The translations under genes were made by a program, and so were the position numbers. Shown one piece after another: positions 28,101 through 40,600 of a stretch of 64,000 nt of DNA. Numbering within the stretch: the stretch's first letter is position 1; every line of letters begins with the position of its first letter. Origin of the DNA: Meghimatium bilineatum (lineage: Eukaryota > Mollusca > Gastropoda > Stylommatophora > Philomycidae); contig CM067298.1 in NCBI GenBank assembly GCA_034231615.1, positions 51,689,832 to 51,753,831 of the forward strand, written 5' to 3'. The notes under the pieces were generated by a model, which was not told where the DNA came from, searched no databases, and was given only the letters and a program-made list of their open reading frames with translations.

Positions 28101-31100
28101 ATACTACAGTAACTAGAAGAGGCATGGCTCACTTTATATGTCATAATAAAATCATATCCCCTACAGATTCAAATAAAACAGTTAAAATAGTTTACCATTT
28201 CTGCAGAATTGAAGGGAATGATATTTGACAGCAAAAATACTGACATAGTTTTGTAGTTAAAAGAGTTTTTATTACCAAATTCATATATGCTTATTGCTTC
28301 TTTATAGAAAAGCAGAGATGTGATTACACCCGTATTGCTGGAACTTGAGTATAATATTGCCTCCAACTCTCTTGGTATTGCCAGTACGAGTATTATTGAA
28401 CCAATAAGGAACAAGTATAACCCAACGGTTGTTCATGAAAGGGTAAATTTAAATTAGGATCAGTTAGTTAGTTATCAGATCATCATCATTGCACAGAGGA
28501 CACATCTATAGTTGCTCTGCTGGTTGACAAAAATTGTTTTTAGTCAATAATTATGCTTATTTTAGGTGATGCTACCTCAAGCAAATCTCCATCTGGAAAT
28601 GGAAAAAGAATCATCATCTTCAAAAAATTTTTATCTGTACAGTTTTTTGTAAGACGTTAAATATGTTCTCCTTTTTTCTTCTTCAACGATCATCACTCAG
28701 GCAGGTTGGGACTCCGATGATATAGGCTACTGTCTGTTTTAAAGTTTTCTCTGTGCCATACAGTTTCTCTTCGATGCTGATTGGGGTGGACGTTGTCTTG
28801 TTCCACAGGTCTGCATACTGGGGACATTCTTGTAAGATATGTTCTGCTGTCATATTTGCACGGTTGCAATGGCAAAGGCCAGTTGTACCTATTTTGAATT
28901 TGGTGTACAAATGATGTCTCATTTTGTTGTGACCAGTTCTGAGGCGCATCAGGATAACCTGGTGTCTTCTGGATAGTTGGTAATACCCATCATCTGCATT
29001 ATATTTGGGGTGGTCTTCTTTCTACTTTTTGCTACAGTTGCCTTTAATGATAGTCTTCACTTTTTCATAACTGACCAGATAGTCTTCTTGAGGTAAATTC
29101 CCTCCTTCTTTGGCTAGTCTATCTGCGACTTCATTCCCTTCGATGTTACAGTGTGACTGTATCCACTGGATACTACTCTCTGGAAATTATTGTGCAGCTG
29201 AACTAGAACTTCACTCAATTCACTCAATTTGGTGTTCCTGTGTAGCTTCAGTGCTGTTATGACAGAGAGTGCAAATGTTAGTAGTACAATATTTCTGTGC
29301 ACATGTTCTTTATGTTGTAAGATCATTTCTTCTGTTTTCTTGAGAGCTTCCATTTCTGCCTTAAAATTGGCTGAGAGCTTGCCTGTAGCTATGGCTAGAG
29401 TAAAATCTTCCACAAGTTTTAGTCTGAGGGCCACAACTCCTATTCCATCCTCAAATGCATTTGTGACTGAGCCATCTGTATAGGTTGAGTCCATGCATCC
29501 TCTGGGTAAATAACTGTGATGTGATGTTCTGTGATACGCTTTCTATCAAAGTCTATCTGAGTTTGTTTTTCTCGATACCTTCTATTTGTTCTTTTAGTTC
29601 TGGGAGTATGTATACCCAAGGGGGAATGGTACTGACTAACTAGTTGAATGGGCCTTGGTTTCACTTGTCCTAGAGTTGGTGCCTTCTGTATCAGTTTCTA
29701 TGTGTTTACTGAGAAGTTGCTCCTCTCCAGCCTGCTTCTACCATAGCCATTAATTCTTTGGTGCATTGAATGGTTCAGGAGTCTCTTTTACTTTTCTGCT
29801 TGTTGAACTATTTTCATGTCTCTTCTATCTTCTACTGGATGAAAGCCAGTTATTGTTTCTAATATATTTATGGGTGTAGATTTCATAGATGCAGTGATAA
29901 TACGTGTAGCTTGATTCTGGGTTTTATTTATTTTGTTGAGTTATGTTTTAAATGCTGTAGCTAAGGTTGTGATGCCATACTCTAGTACTGGCCTAACACA
30001 ACTGTGTATAGCCTATCCAAGATTTTGCTGTCAGTTTCCCAGTTTGTGCCTGCTATCTTTTTCATTATGTCCATTCTATTTCTGGCTCTTTTCTCTGCAT
30101 TTTCTGTCTGTTTTGCCCATGTCATTCTTCTTCTTCTTCTTCTTTCGTTCACTTGAAACATGTCTATATCTGTAATTCTGTCTCCTTAATAAAACTCACT
30201 GTCTTTTGTAGTTCATACAGTGTCCCATAGAGTTTTGATTCCAGTGTTGTTTCCTCTGGCCAATATGTCTGCCTCAGCGTTTCATGCTCAGAACACTCTT
30301 GAAGTATATGTTTGGCACTCTGTGCTGCCTGTCCACATGTACACATGGCTGTGTTGCCAATCTTGAACTTTGTATACATGTGACTGCGGAGTCGGTTGTG
30401 TCCTGTTCTGAGACGTAGAATTATAACTTGTTCTGGTCTGTTCATAATATGATAGTCATCTTGTGTTGGTGTTTGTGGCTTTCTTATTGACTTGATCATC
30501 TGTTTTTTCTGATGGTAGGTGATTGGTATATCTGGTTGGTCTTCGGCAGCACCTTCCTTAGCCAGTTGGTCTGCTTTTTAATTTCCTGGTATTCCACAGT
30601 GAGAGGGTATCCACTGCATGGTTACCCTATACTGGTAAGACAATTCGCTAAGTAGTTTTTTCAAGTCTGTTAGTTTTTCAGACTGGAGAGCTTGAAGCAC
30701 TGACCTTGCATCTGTCAGGAATACCACAGGCTGTAGGTCAGAGTTGGAGTTCAGCAGTTTTTTAGCTGCCACACTAATTGCCTGGATTTCTGCATCATAA
30801 TTATTGCAGAATTTTCCTGTCGGTGTTCTGATTGTATCTCTAGGCTTGTGTGGATATTCTATATATACACCTGCACCTCCATTCCTCACGGCATTCTGTG
30901 CTGACCCATCTGTGTATACTCTGACCCATATATCTTGTGGATATTCCTCATCCAGGAAACTGAGGGTGACTGTCCTTCGCTGCACACTGTTCTGTTCGTC
31001 CACGCTTAGTATTCCTTTCACATGGGTCTGAATGTATATTGGCATTCCATGTCTTTCACTCCACGGGGTTTGTTCTGGTACAGGCCTTAAGGGGCTGTCA

Positions 31101-34100
31101 ACTTCAGGTAGGTCTGTAAGTTGTCTGCGGAGTCGTTTAGCTTGATGGATAAAGCTGCTTCTTTTCAGTCGTCCCATTGCTAGATTTTGGAATCTTTCCT
31201 TCATTGGATGACTTGGCATACACTGAAACTTTTCTGCCTGAATTAGTACTTTTGTGTCTCTGCGTTCGCCAAGTGTTTGCATTCTTCCCATTTTCTGCAT
31301 CTCTGCTATGGGTGTTGATTTCATTCATGTCATTCTAAAGTCCAGGGTAATTCCGAGGTATGATGGGTTCTGTTCCAGTTGGAGTAAGTTATTGTTTATT
31401 TTTAGTGTTGTTGTCTGTACCTTGTTGGATATGGTGAATATTTTGTGTGTGTTTTTTTTCTCATTCATTCTCATTATCATAATAATGATATATTACTACA
31501 AACTATCTCATTCAGTAGATAGTTTAAACAAATGCTGTAATGATTTTCAATTGTACAATTCTCAAGTAAATCCTAATAATTTTGTCCTGTGCATTCCCAT
31601 TCACTGAATCGCCACAAGACAGATTAAACAGGCAGCTGTGCAATAAATTTCATGTTCACATTCACGCCTATCAAGTCAAACCAAAGTATCACATTTATAA
31701 TGAGCAGGAACAGCTGCATATTCACCTGTGTGTTGCCGAGGACCGAAAGGGGAGCAAAGAATAGCAACACTCTTTACCTTCCATGCATGTCATAAGAGGC
31801 AACTAAGGAGGTTATGGGATGGAGCTGGCTGTCCCATCCCATATAGGGTCAGTGACCCAAAGCCATGCTGAAGTCAGATGTGTCAGGCCAAAAGGCGAAG
31901 ATATTGCAGCAGTGCTGTGAACCATGATGCAACGCATTCCATTCTCCGGACTACATCCTGCTAATCTGCAGGAGTTTGAGAATGAACGCAGAAGAAGAAG
32001 AAGAAAGCTGTGTATTATATTTCCATCAGGATGTAGTTCAGAGAGCAGAAATGTGTTGTGTTACCATTTTATTTGTGCCAGTGATCTGATTTCAGTGATA
32101 GAAACTAATACCTTCAAGGTTTTTATCAATTCCACTGAATGGTGGACATGTATAGCCATATCGCTAGTAGGCCAGTCATATGTTGCAATATGTTTATAAA
32201 GACTGCCTGTATCAAACACTAGACATCAATCTAAAAGCTAACCACCATCAAACTACTTGACCTACTTTGCCTCTGTATCAGTATCCATTTCATTACAGAT
32301 GCCCACATCTAATAATTTAAATTCATTGAATTTGTATTGGAAAATATAATGATGTACATTTATTTTAAGTAAATTAATCATCTTGTTAAGGAAATAGTAT
32401 TTTAATTATATAAGATTAATATAATTTAAATTTGTGGTAAAATATTATATATGATATATATCATATAACAGTATATTAACCCCATTAAACAGCTCAACAT
32501 TCAAAACTTACAGGTTGTTTTTTCTTTGGGCTGTGGAGAGGATCATGTTTGCATCCCAAACTTAGACATAAAGGCAACACCAATATTTGACAATGGAACT
32601 GATTATCTTATGATTGATGACTCAACATCTTTTGAATTGGAAATAATTGTATCAAATGCTGGAGAGACCTCTTATCTTACAGTGGTTACAATAATGTACC
32701 CTTCTTCAATTTATTTTTCTACTGTAACTGTGGCACAAGGGACAACAACTGTCAACTGTCTTCCAGTAACAAACATTTCAAGTACAATTGTAGCAAGTCA
32801 GAATTGTGACATCATGACACCTATCAAAACAGAAGATAAAGTGAGTAGTAAATCAAATCAATTTTGCCTATGACATTATAATGTAATTTATAAGTTGAAA
32901 TATAATCATGTTTGTTTTTCCTTCTTAGTATTATTTTAACTATTGGTAACACATCATATTTTTTAATTCACATTGCATTTGCTTTATGATATCAAACTCA
33001 TTTTTCCAGTATTTTACCCATGTCACCCTGGTGATTAATGGTTTGATGTCTGTAATATATTAAACTGGTTATTGAATCTATCTCATAGCTTTCCAGGCAG
33101 ATCCTTTAGTGCTAAATCTCCTGCAGCATATGTCAATAAGTATACATATAGCATATGCTGATAGATTCTTTTAATTATTCATTGCAAGTAATTCTTAGTC
33201 AGGCCTGTCATCAGGGTGAAGTACTGTCTTCTCCAGGTCAGGGTACTGCCCCATGGCTTTTGTCTAAAATCTGTATCCAGTGGCTAGGTCCGCTATCTTT
33301 GCTCTTTGTATATTGGGCAGTCCTGAAGTATGTATTTAGGAGTTTGGAATCATAGGAGTGTATAAATTCCTCAGTTGGCAAAGGTGACCCAACAGTCTGC
33401 AGTATCCTGTTCTAAGGCAAAATAGTGTGGTCTGTTGGTATCTTTGGATGTGATGTATTGCATATCTGTAATAGCGAGTGTACTCTTATCCCAGTATCTG
33501 CGCCACTGCTGGCTAACACACTCTGTCTTCGGCAAGCTGGGTTGTGTTTTTCTGTTTACAATGTCTTCCATTTTCTTTCCATCTCTTGATGCCACCTGCA
33601 GGGCAGTAATTGTTTGTATTTAGAGTGTTATCTGTTAGGAAAGCTGTCTTATTGAACATACAAGATATTCCTGCCCAGGTATTTTCCCCCCTAACCCTAC
33701 CCTGCCTCTCTCAACCCCAAACTCCCTATCCAACTTCCTGAAGAGTACCTGGTATGTATTCTGTTAGTGACCCCATGCCAACAACGAGCTTTTAGCAGCT
33801 CATACTCACTGAATGCTCCCGTCACTGGACTCATGGGGTATTTCAGTGGGGATATCAGCGCCGCCTGAAAATTACTAAACATTAGATGGCAGAACAAGAT
33901 AATAAATTAAGAAATATGGAAACTATCGATCTATCTATGTATATATTCACTAAACCCTTTGTGTTTGTTGCCTTTCAGCGTCAGGGGTAGAAGAGTTTTC
34001 TGGAGATGGCCCTCGTGTGTGCTGAGTATATTGTGGAATTTGTTGCCTCTTTTATCTTGGTGGTCCATTGTTTTCATGGCCAGCCTCTAGCTCTTCCTTC

Positions 34101-34564
34101 ACTGTATCCTGTATCTCTGTAGCATTGCTTGCTGTAGTATGCTCTCTGGTGGTAGGCTGCTGATGTGTGCAAACTGTTTGATCTGTTGTCTCTTAATATA
34201 TTCCAAGATTAGGATGGTGCCTTCTCTTTGTCTAATATCCTCATTCTGTCTCTTAATTATATTCCTAGGATTCTGCACAAACATGCCATTTCAGCTGTCA
34301 CAAGTTTGCATTTGTCTTGTGCTGTCATTGTCCACGTTTGGCTTTGGTAGCACAGCGTTGGCATAATAATCATTTTGAACAGTGTTATTTAGATGTTTAC
34401 GTCTGTATTTTTGTTTCTGCTGATTGGTGTCATTTGCCCTAAAACTTGATATGCTTTACTACATCTATTGTATATTTCTTTACTGCTCTTGCCGTCTGTT
34501 GTTATATTGCTTCCTAGGTATGGGAATTCTGTCACTTGTTTAAGTCTGTGGTTCACAATATAGG

Positions 34565-34615
<51 letters not shown>

Positions 34616-37600
34616 ATTGGTGTTTCTTTCTGTTCTTCCTATCTTCACTGCTTCAGTATTGTCCATATTTATCTTCATATTAAAGGTTTAGCATGTTTTA
34701 TGTAATCTGTCTATTTGTCTTTGTAGTTGCTCTTCTGATGATACTACTAGCGCTTGGTCATCTGCAAATAGCAATTCATTTAAGTTATCCTTCATGTTGT
34801 TTACTTCTGTTGTCTTTGCTATTTTGCAGATGTGATCTATGTATGTTACAAACAATTAGGGGTGGGGGGGGGTTAGTACACATCCCTGCCTCACTCCCGA
34901 GTAAATTTGTAAATTATCTGATGTACCTGTGCCTGCACATTGACTATCAGCATATATACTCTGACAAAGGTTTATCAGATGCTGAGGAACTCCATTGTAG
35001 TGTTATCCATAGCTGTGCTCTATCCACTGTCGAAAGCTTTTTCTTGCACCAACAGGAGCCAAATATAAGTCTTGGTTATGTCCTGTCACTCTTTCTGATA
35101 GTTGTTTGAGGGTGAAGATTGCATCTGTGCAGCATTTATTTTTCCAAAAGTCCAATTGTGTGCTGTTGAGCTGTGGTTCTGTGTATATGCATGCATCCTT
35201 CTCTCTAGTATTTTGCTGAAGATTTGTCCTATTTAGCTTGAGAGTGATATGCCTCTATATGTAGTGTGGTCCCTTTTACTGACTTTTTTCTTCCAGATGG
35301 GTACAATCACTGCTATATTCCACTGCTGTATTCTGATGTGTCTTCCATATTACATTGAACAGTCTGTGTAACCACTTTATACCTGCTACTATTAGCATTT
35401 TTATTAGTTCTATAGGTATTCCATTTATTCCTGGTGCTTAATTCTTCTTCTTCTGTGTTCGTTCTCAAACTCCTGCAGATTAGCAGGATGTAGTCCGGAG
35501 AACGGAATGCGCTGTGTCATGTTTTACAGCATTGCTGCGATATCAGCGCCTTTTGGTATGGCACATCCGACTTCAACATGGCTTTGGGTCACTGACCCTA
35601 TATGGGATGGGACAGCCAACTCCATCCCATAACCTCCTTAGTCGCCTTTTACGACATGTGTGGAAGGTAAACAGTGTTGCTATTCTTTGCTCCCCTTTCG
35701 TGCCCCGACAACACACGGGCGTCTGGCGCTTTGTTATTTGTTGCATGTTTAACTGCATCTTCAATTTCAGATATTAAGATGTATGCTTCCATGTTTTCTT
35801 CTATTGTATGTGTTGTTATAATCACTTCTCCTTCCTTTAAATTTAACAGCTGATTGAAGAAATCTTTCCATGTATTCTTGGGGCCTATTTAGTATGTTGC
35901 CATGTTCATCATTGGTAATTTCTATTGGTTCATAGATGTCTTTTTTACTTCTCATGTTTTCTCATGTTCTGTACTTTCTTGCAGAAAATCTTCAGTGCAT
36001 TTTGTCTATTCTTGTTAAGAATTTCTCCATATTCTTGCCACGCCTAAATTTTTGCATATTTGATGATTTTCTTGGTGCTAATATTTTCCGTCTTGTATGC
36101 TAAGTGACTGGGCTATGAGAAAAAGCACATCCAACACAAATTTAGGAATCAAATGGATAAATAAAACAACATTAGAATACCTGGATTTTGTCGATGATAT
36201 TGCACTATTGAGTGAAAACCATCAAGATGCACAAACACAAACTGATAGATTAAAACTCATTGCAGGACAAATAAGTCTCCAAATCAATTCAGCAAAAACA
36301 AAAATTATGGACTTCACCAATTCACCTAACGAAATTACTTTAAATGGACAACAACTTGAAAAAGTACAGAAATTCTCCTACCTAGGAAGCAAATTAACAC
36401 TTGACGGTGATGTCATGCCAGAAATTACAACTCGCATTGCCCTAGCATCAAGTGCATTTAACAGACTGTCTAATATCTGGAAGTCAAAGTCAATCAGCAC
36501 ACGCACAAAAATGCGCTTATTTAATTCCTGCATTATTCCGGTGCTATCATATGGATGTGAGAGCTGGAAAAGTTCTTTATCTTTAGAAAAGAAATTACTG
36601 ACATTTTGAACAAATGTCTTCGTAGGATAACTAACACCCATTGGAGTGAATTCAAATCGAATGATAAAATCAGAGAAGAGACACATCAAAATTTCATCAC
36701 AGATGTTATCAGAAAACGCCGTTGGTCCTACATAGGGCATGTCCAACTCGCAGACACCAAAAGAATACACCACCAATCTCTTGAATGGATACCTACAGGC
36801 AAAAGAGCAAGGGGTAGACCAAAAGAAATACTCAGAAGAACAATACTTAGAGAAAGTAAAACAACCAATATTCATACTATGCAAGAACTGCACAGAATAG
36901 CTTTGAACAGACAGAATTGGAGAGATCTGACCTCTGCCCTATGCGCTAACTTCAGCGCAAAAGGAAAATGAATGAATGAATGCTAAGTAGTCCTCATGCG
37001 TTTTGTTTGTTGCCCATTTCTTATAGTTTTATTTTTTATCTTTAATTGTGTTCCTTACTTCTTCTGTCCACCAAGCTGTTATTTTGGTTTTGTGCCTTTA
37101 TGGTTTTTATTTCTGAATATGTTTCCTGCTGTTTGCATGATGGCATTTTTCAACTGTTTCCATTCTTCTTCTATGTGCTGGTTGTTTTCTGATAGCTTTG
37201 TGAATTATTCATTAACTTCCTGGATATATTTTTTTTACATGTTTGGTTATTCCAATTTCTGTATATCTAGTTGCTCTTGGTGCTTTGTACTTTTCATGTG
37301 CTTGTTATTTTTTGCTCTGTTTGTTTTAACTGTTATTATTACTGTCTTATGGTCAGTATTTACACACATGTTAGGTATTACTCATGCTTCTGTTATTTTT
37401 AGCCTATTGTTTTTTTGTGAGTATAAAGTCTATCCGGTTCTTGCATTCCAAGCTATTCCATTTATACAGTGTGTACACTTGTCTTCTTCTTCTTCTGCGT
37501 TCGTTCTGATACTCCTGCAGATCAACAGGATGTAGTCCGGAGAACGGAATGCGTTGTGTCATTGTGTACACTTGTGACTGTCTATGTTTAAAGAAGATGT

Positions 37601-40600
37601 TCATTTTAAAGAGGTTGTGCTGGATACATGTATCTATTAGTTTATATCTGTTATCATTAATCTTGTTCCTTGTGTCACCTAGTAGTCGTTTATACTCCTC
37701 TGTTCCTTCTCTATTTGCACCAAGATGTGCGTTAAAAATCACCCAAAATATATAGGTTGCCATCGTTGTTACTGTTATTTATTAATCTGTTTACATCCTA
37801 AAAAACTTCTCTCTCTCATTTTCGTTGTTTGGTGTGTTACATGGAGCAGAGTCTTGTATAAATGTGGTGTTTACATGGTCTATTGTAATTATGACCAACA
37901 TTGCTTGTTCATATTTTGTATGACTTTAACAATGTTCTCAGCGGGTATTGGATCTATGAAAAAACCTACTCCATGCTGTGGTCTTGAAATTGGGTCAACT
38001 CCATTGTATAGGAACGTGCAATTTTTATATAGTTTCTTACAGTCCGTATTTAATCCTCGTATCTGCTAGTCCCAGGATTTTGATGTTTCTCCTTTACATT
38101 TCATTTATCAGTTCTTGTTTCTTATTTTTAATTCCACAGATGTTGATTGTAGCAAATTTTATACGTTGTTTTTTTCCTTCATTGTTTAATATTAATAGTT
38201 GTCTTCAGAAAACTTTTGTGGTACAATACAAGAATCAGTGGACAAATCATGTGACAACATGCCAACTTTTTAATTTCATACGCTATTGCACTATCTCGGA
38301 AACTTACAAAGTCCTAACTTAAAATATTGATATAGCGATTTGCACGCAATGAACTGGCCATCCACCTCCCACTCAGTGTGCAGCGTGCATGTTGAGTGGT
38401 CAGGGGCTCTCATCGTGCAATGTATCGAATATTGGATGTGTCAGTATATGCGTCTTTATCAGAATTTCATTCCGTTTAATTATGTTAGCCATTTGTTCTG
38501 TAAAAACCTGTCCACTGATTCTTGTATTGTACCAACTTTTCATTTCACTTCGAGTCGTTTTGTTCTCACTGACGGTTTGCTAATTCTGTTTCAGTATTGT
38601 AACAGTAAATTCACAGGGCTACACCATGCCATGATCTCTAATTAACAATTACAGAAAGAAACCACATATTCCATGCAAAAAGTCCTGAGACTGGAATTGA
38701 AACAAACAAACCAAAATCTGGTGTAAACGGTGGAAAATGGAGATGGATTGAGATCATACCACGAAAACCAGTAAAAGATAGCTAGAAGTTGGAATATCAA
38801 TGATAAGGAACCCACATAGATAAAAACTGGGAAGACATGGAGAAAATACCATGAAGAGCTTGAGAATTAAATTTTATAAATGAGGCGGAGAATATATTCA
38901 AATATAGAGAAATATAAAACCCTTGTCTATGGTCTCTGCATCCAAGCATGTAAGCATCCTAGAGAGTCCAAGGGCTTCATTGATTGATAATTAGTATATT
39001 CATTTACTTGTCTCCAGCCCACAATGATGAATGTATATACTTTGCATTGGGGGAGTACATGATGAGAATAAAGTGACAGAAGTATAAGCACGTATCTAAT
39101 TTTCATAGTGGAAGTACTTCTATTACAGTCAAGAATTATGCACACTCCTTTCTACAGACATTTACAATGTAAATGTGAAAACTTGAGAATAGCAAATCTA
39201 CAATCAGCAACAGATAGAAATAACTGATGAAAAAGGAATAGGCCTACAAGCAGTCACTGCTAAAGATATGCAGTAACCATAGATTTAAGTGATACCACAT
39301 CATGCTTGAAATTTTGTATCATTTTCTCAAAATTTAGATCTCTAACATAATTTACACCAAAATAAAACATAATGGGAGCATATTATATTCAGGATGTAAT
39401 GACCCCCCAACATCTTTTTACTCTAAATATTTGTGGACAATACTTTATGTTAGTATGTTACCATTGCTTTCTGAGTGGTCCAGATGCCTAATTGCCTGCA
39501 GAGAGAATTAAACTTCATACCTTGGTCATTTGATACACTCACTGTACCTCTCTGCCACAGTACCAGACATGCATAATATTTTTTTCATAAGTGACACACA
39601 ATATTTTTTTATAAGAAGTACAGATTAATCAGCCATAAAATATACAATTACCGGTGTGCCACAATATGCCAGCTTTCTTAAAATTGCCCTAGGTGCTTGA
39701 TTCTTTGCACCATATGTTGGATATGGCATCCAATGTATTTATAAATATCTTGGGTCATTTCTTGTCTGTATGAGCTAGTTTTCTGAATAGCCTCTCTGAG
39801 TAGAATGCTCCTTCAACAGGCATTGCACTAAGCTGAAAGCTAAAGCCTTCTGGTTATAAAAGAATGCTCAGAGAAGCCTCCCTACTGCACATAGGAAGTA
39901 AGAGCTAATCCTCACAATTCCTGGTGTTCGAGAGAAAGAAGAACTAGTTCTTATCAAATTAGATTGCCAGATTTACATTGAAAGTAGTCTGTAACTGTTG
40001 CATTATCTTGTGTTCAGTTTCCCTGTTACTAAATAGTTTGGTAAATTTTGATAAATGGGACATATTTTCATGAATTCAATGTTTCCTTAATAAAGAATAA
40101 TTGCTTTTCAGGTTATGTTGCTTGCTAGATTTTATGGTTATGGTATTCCATATGACATTCACAAGCTAGAATTGAAAGCAAAAGTAAGATCAGAGGGAGC
40201 GAAATCCAAAGAGAAGGAAACATCTGTCATAATTCCAGTGAGTTTAAAAACAGAGATGAAATTTTTTGGGTATGTGCCATGTCTTTTATTCTTTATTTTC
40301 TTTTTTTTTATCTTTGATTTATTTTTCTGACCTAAAAACATAAACAACATTGCTATGAATATGAAATTACATTATTGTACTCCAGGCAGACCCCTAGGAG
40401 CTCTGTCTCTGCCAGCAAATGTCAAAAAGGGGTTGATGATTCCCATCATCATCATTATTAAGTGCCATCTTCACAACGAAGGTTGGCTGCAACAGACCTC
40501 CAACATTCCCCATCTCTTGTTTTTGGTGGTGCACTCTGCTAGACTGTAACCTGTCCATCTTGTGATGTTACTCTCCCATTTGTATCTTTGCCTACCTCTT

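Larger units (their letters stand above)
33960..38165 (-). pseudogene. Near full-length endonuclease/RT LINE, interrupted by three later insertions
   Basis: Minus strand, from 38165 down: endonuclease start KFATINICGIKNKKQELINE, IKILGLADTRIK; a middle region with ITDEHGNILNRPQEYMERF near 35.85-35.95 kb; RT over 34.4-35.4 kb; and a C-terminus ending cttctacccctgacgct near 33975. Frames are broken throughout. The element is split by family A copies (35440-35722, 37483-37562) and by another LINE (36106-36979). A (TA)n run lies at 34567-34608. Without inserts it is about 2.9 kb. Confidence 0.8.

Noticed and set aside
36378..36893. 171-residue minus-strand frame
   Set aside because: It is antisense to the RTE-like RT on the + strand.
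36996..37535. 179-residue + strand frame rich in F, L and C
   Set aside because: It is antisense to the decayed LINE on the minus strand; T-rich sequence gives hydrophobic codons.
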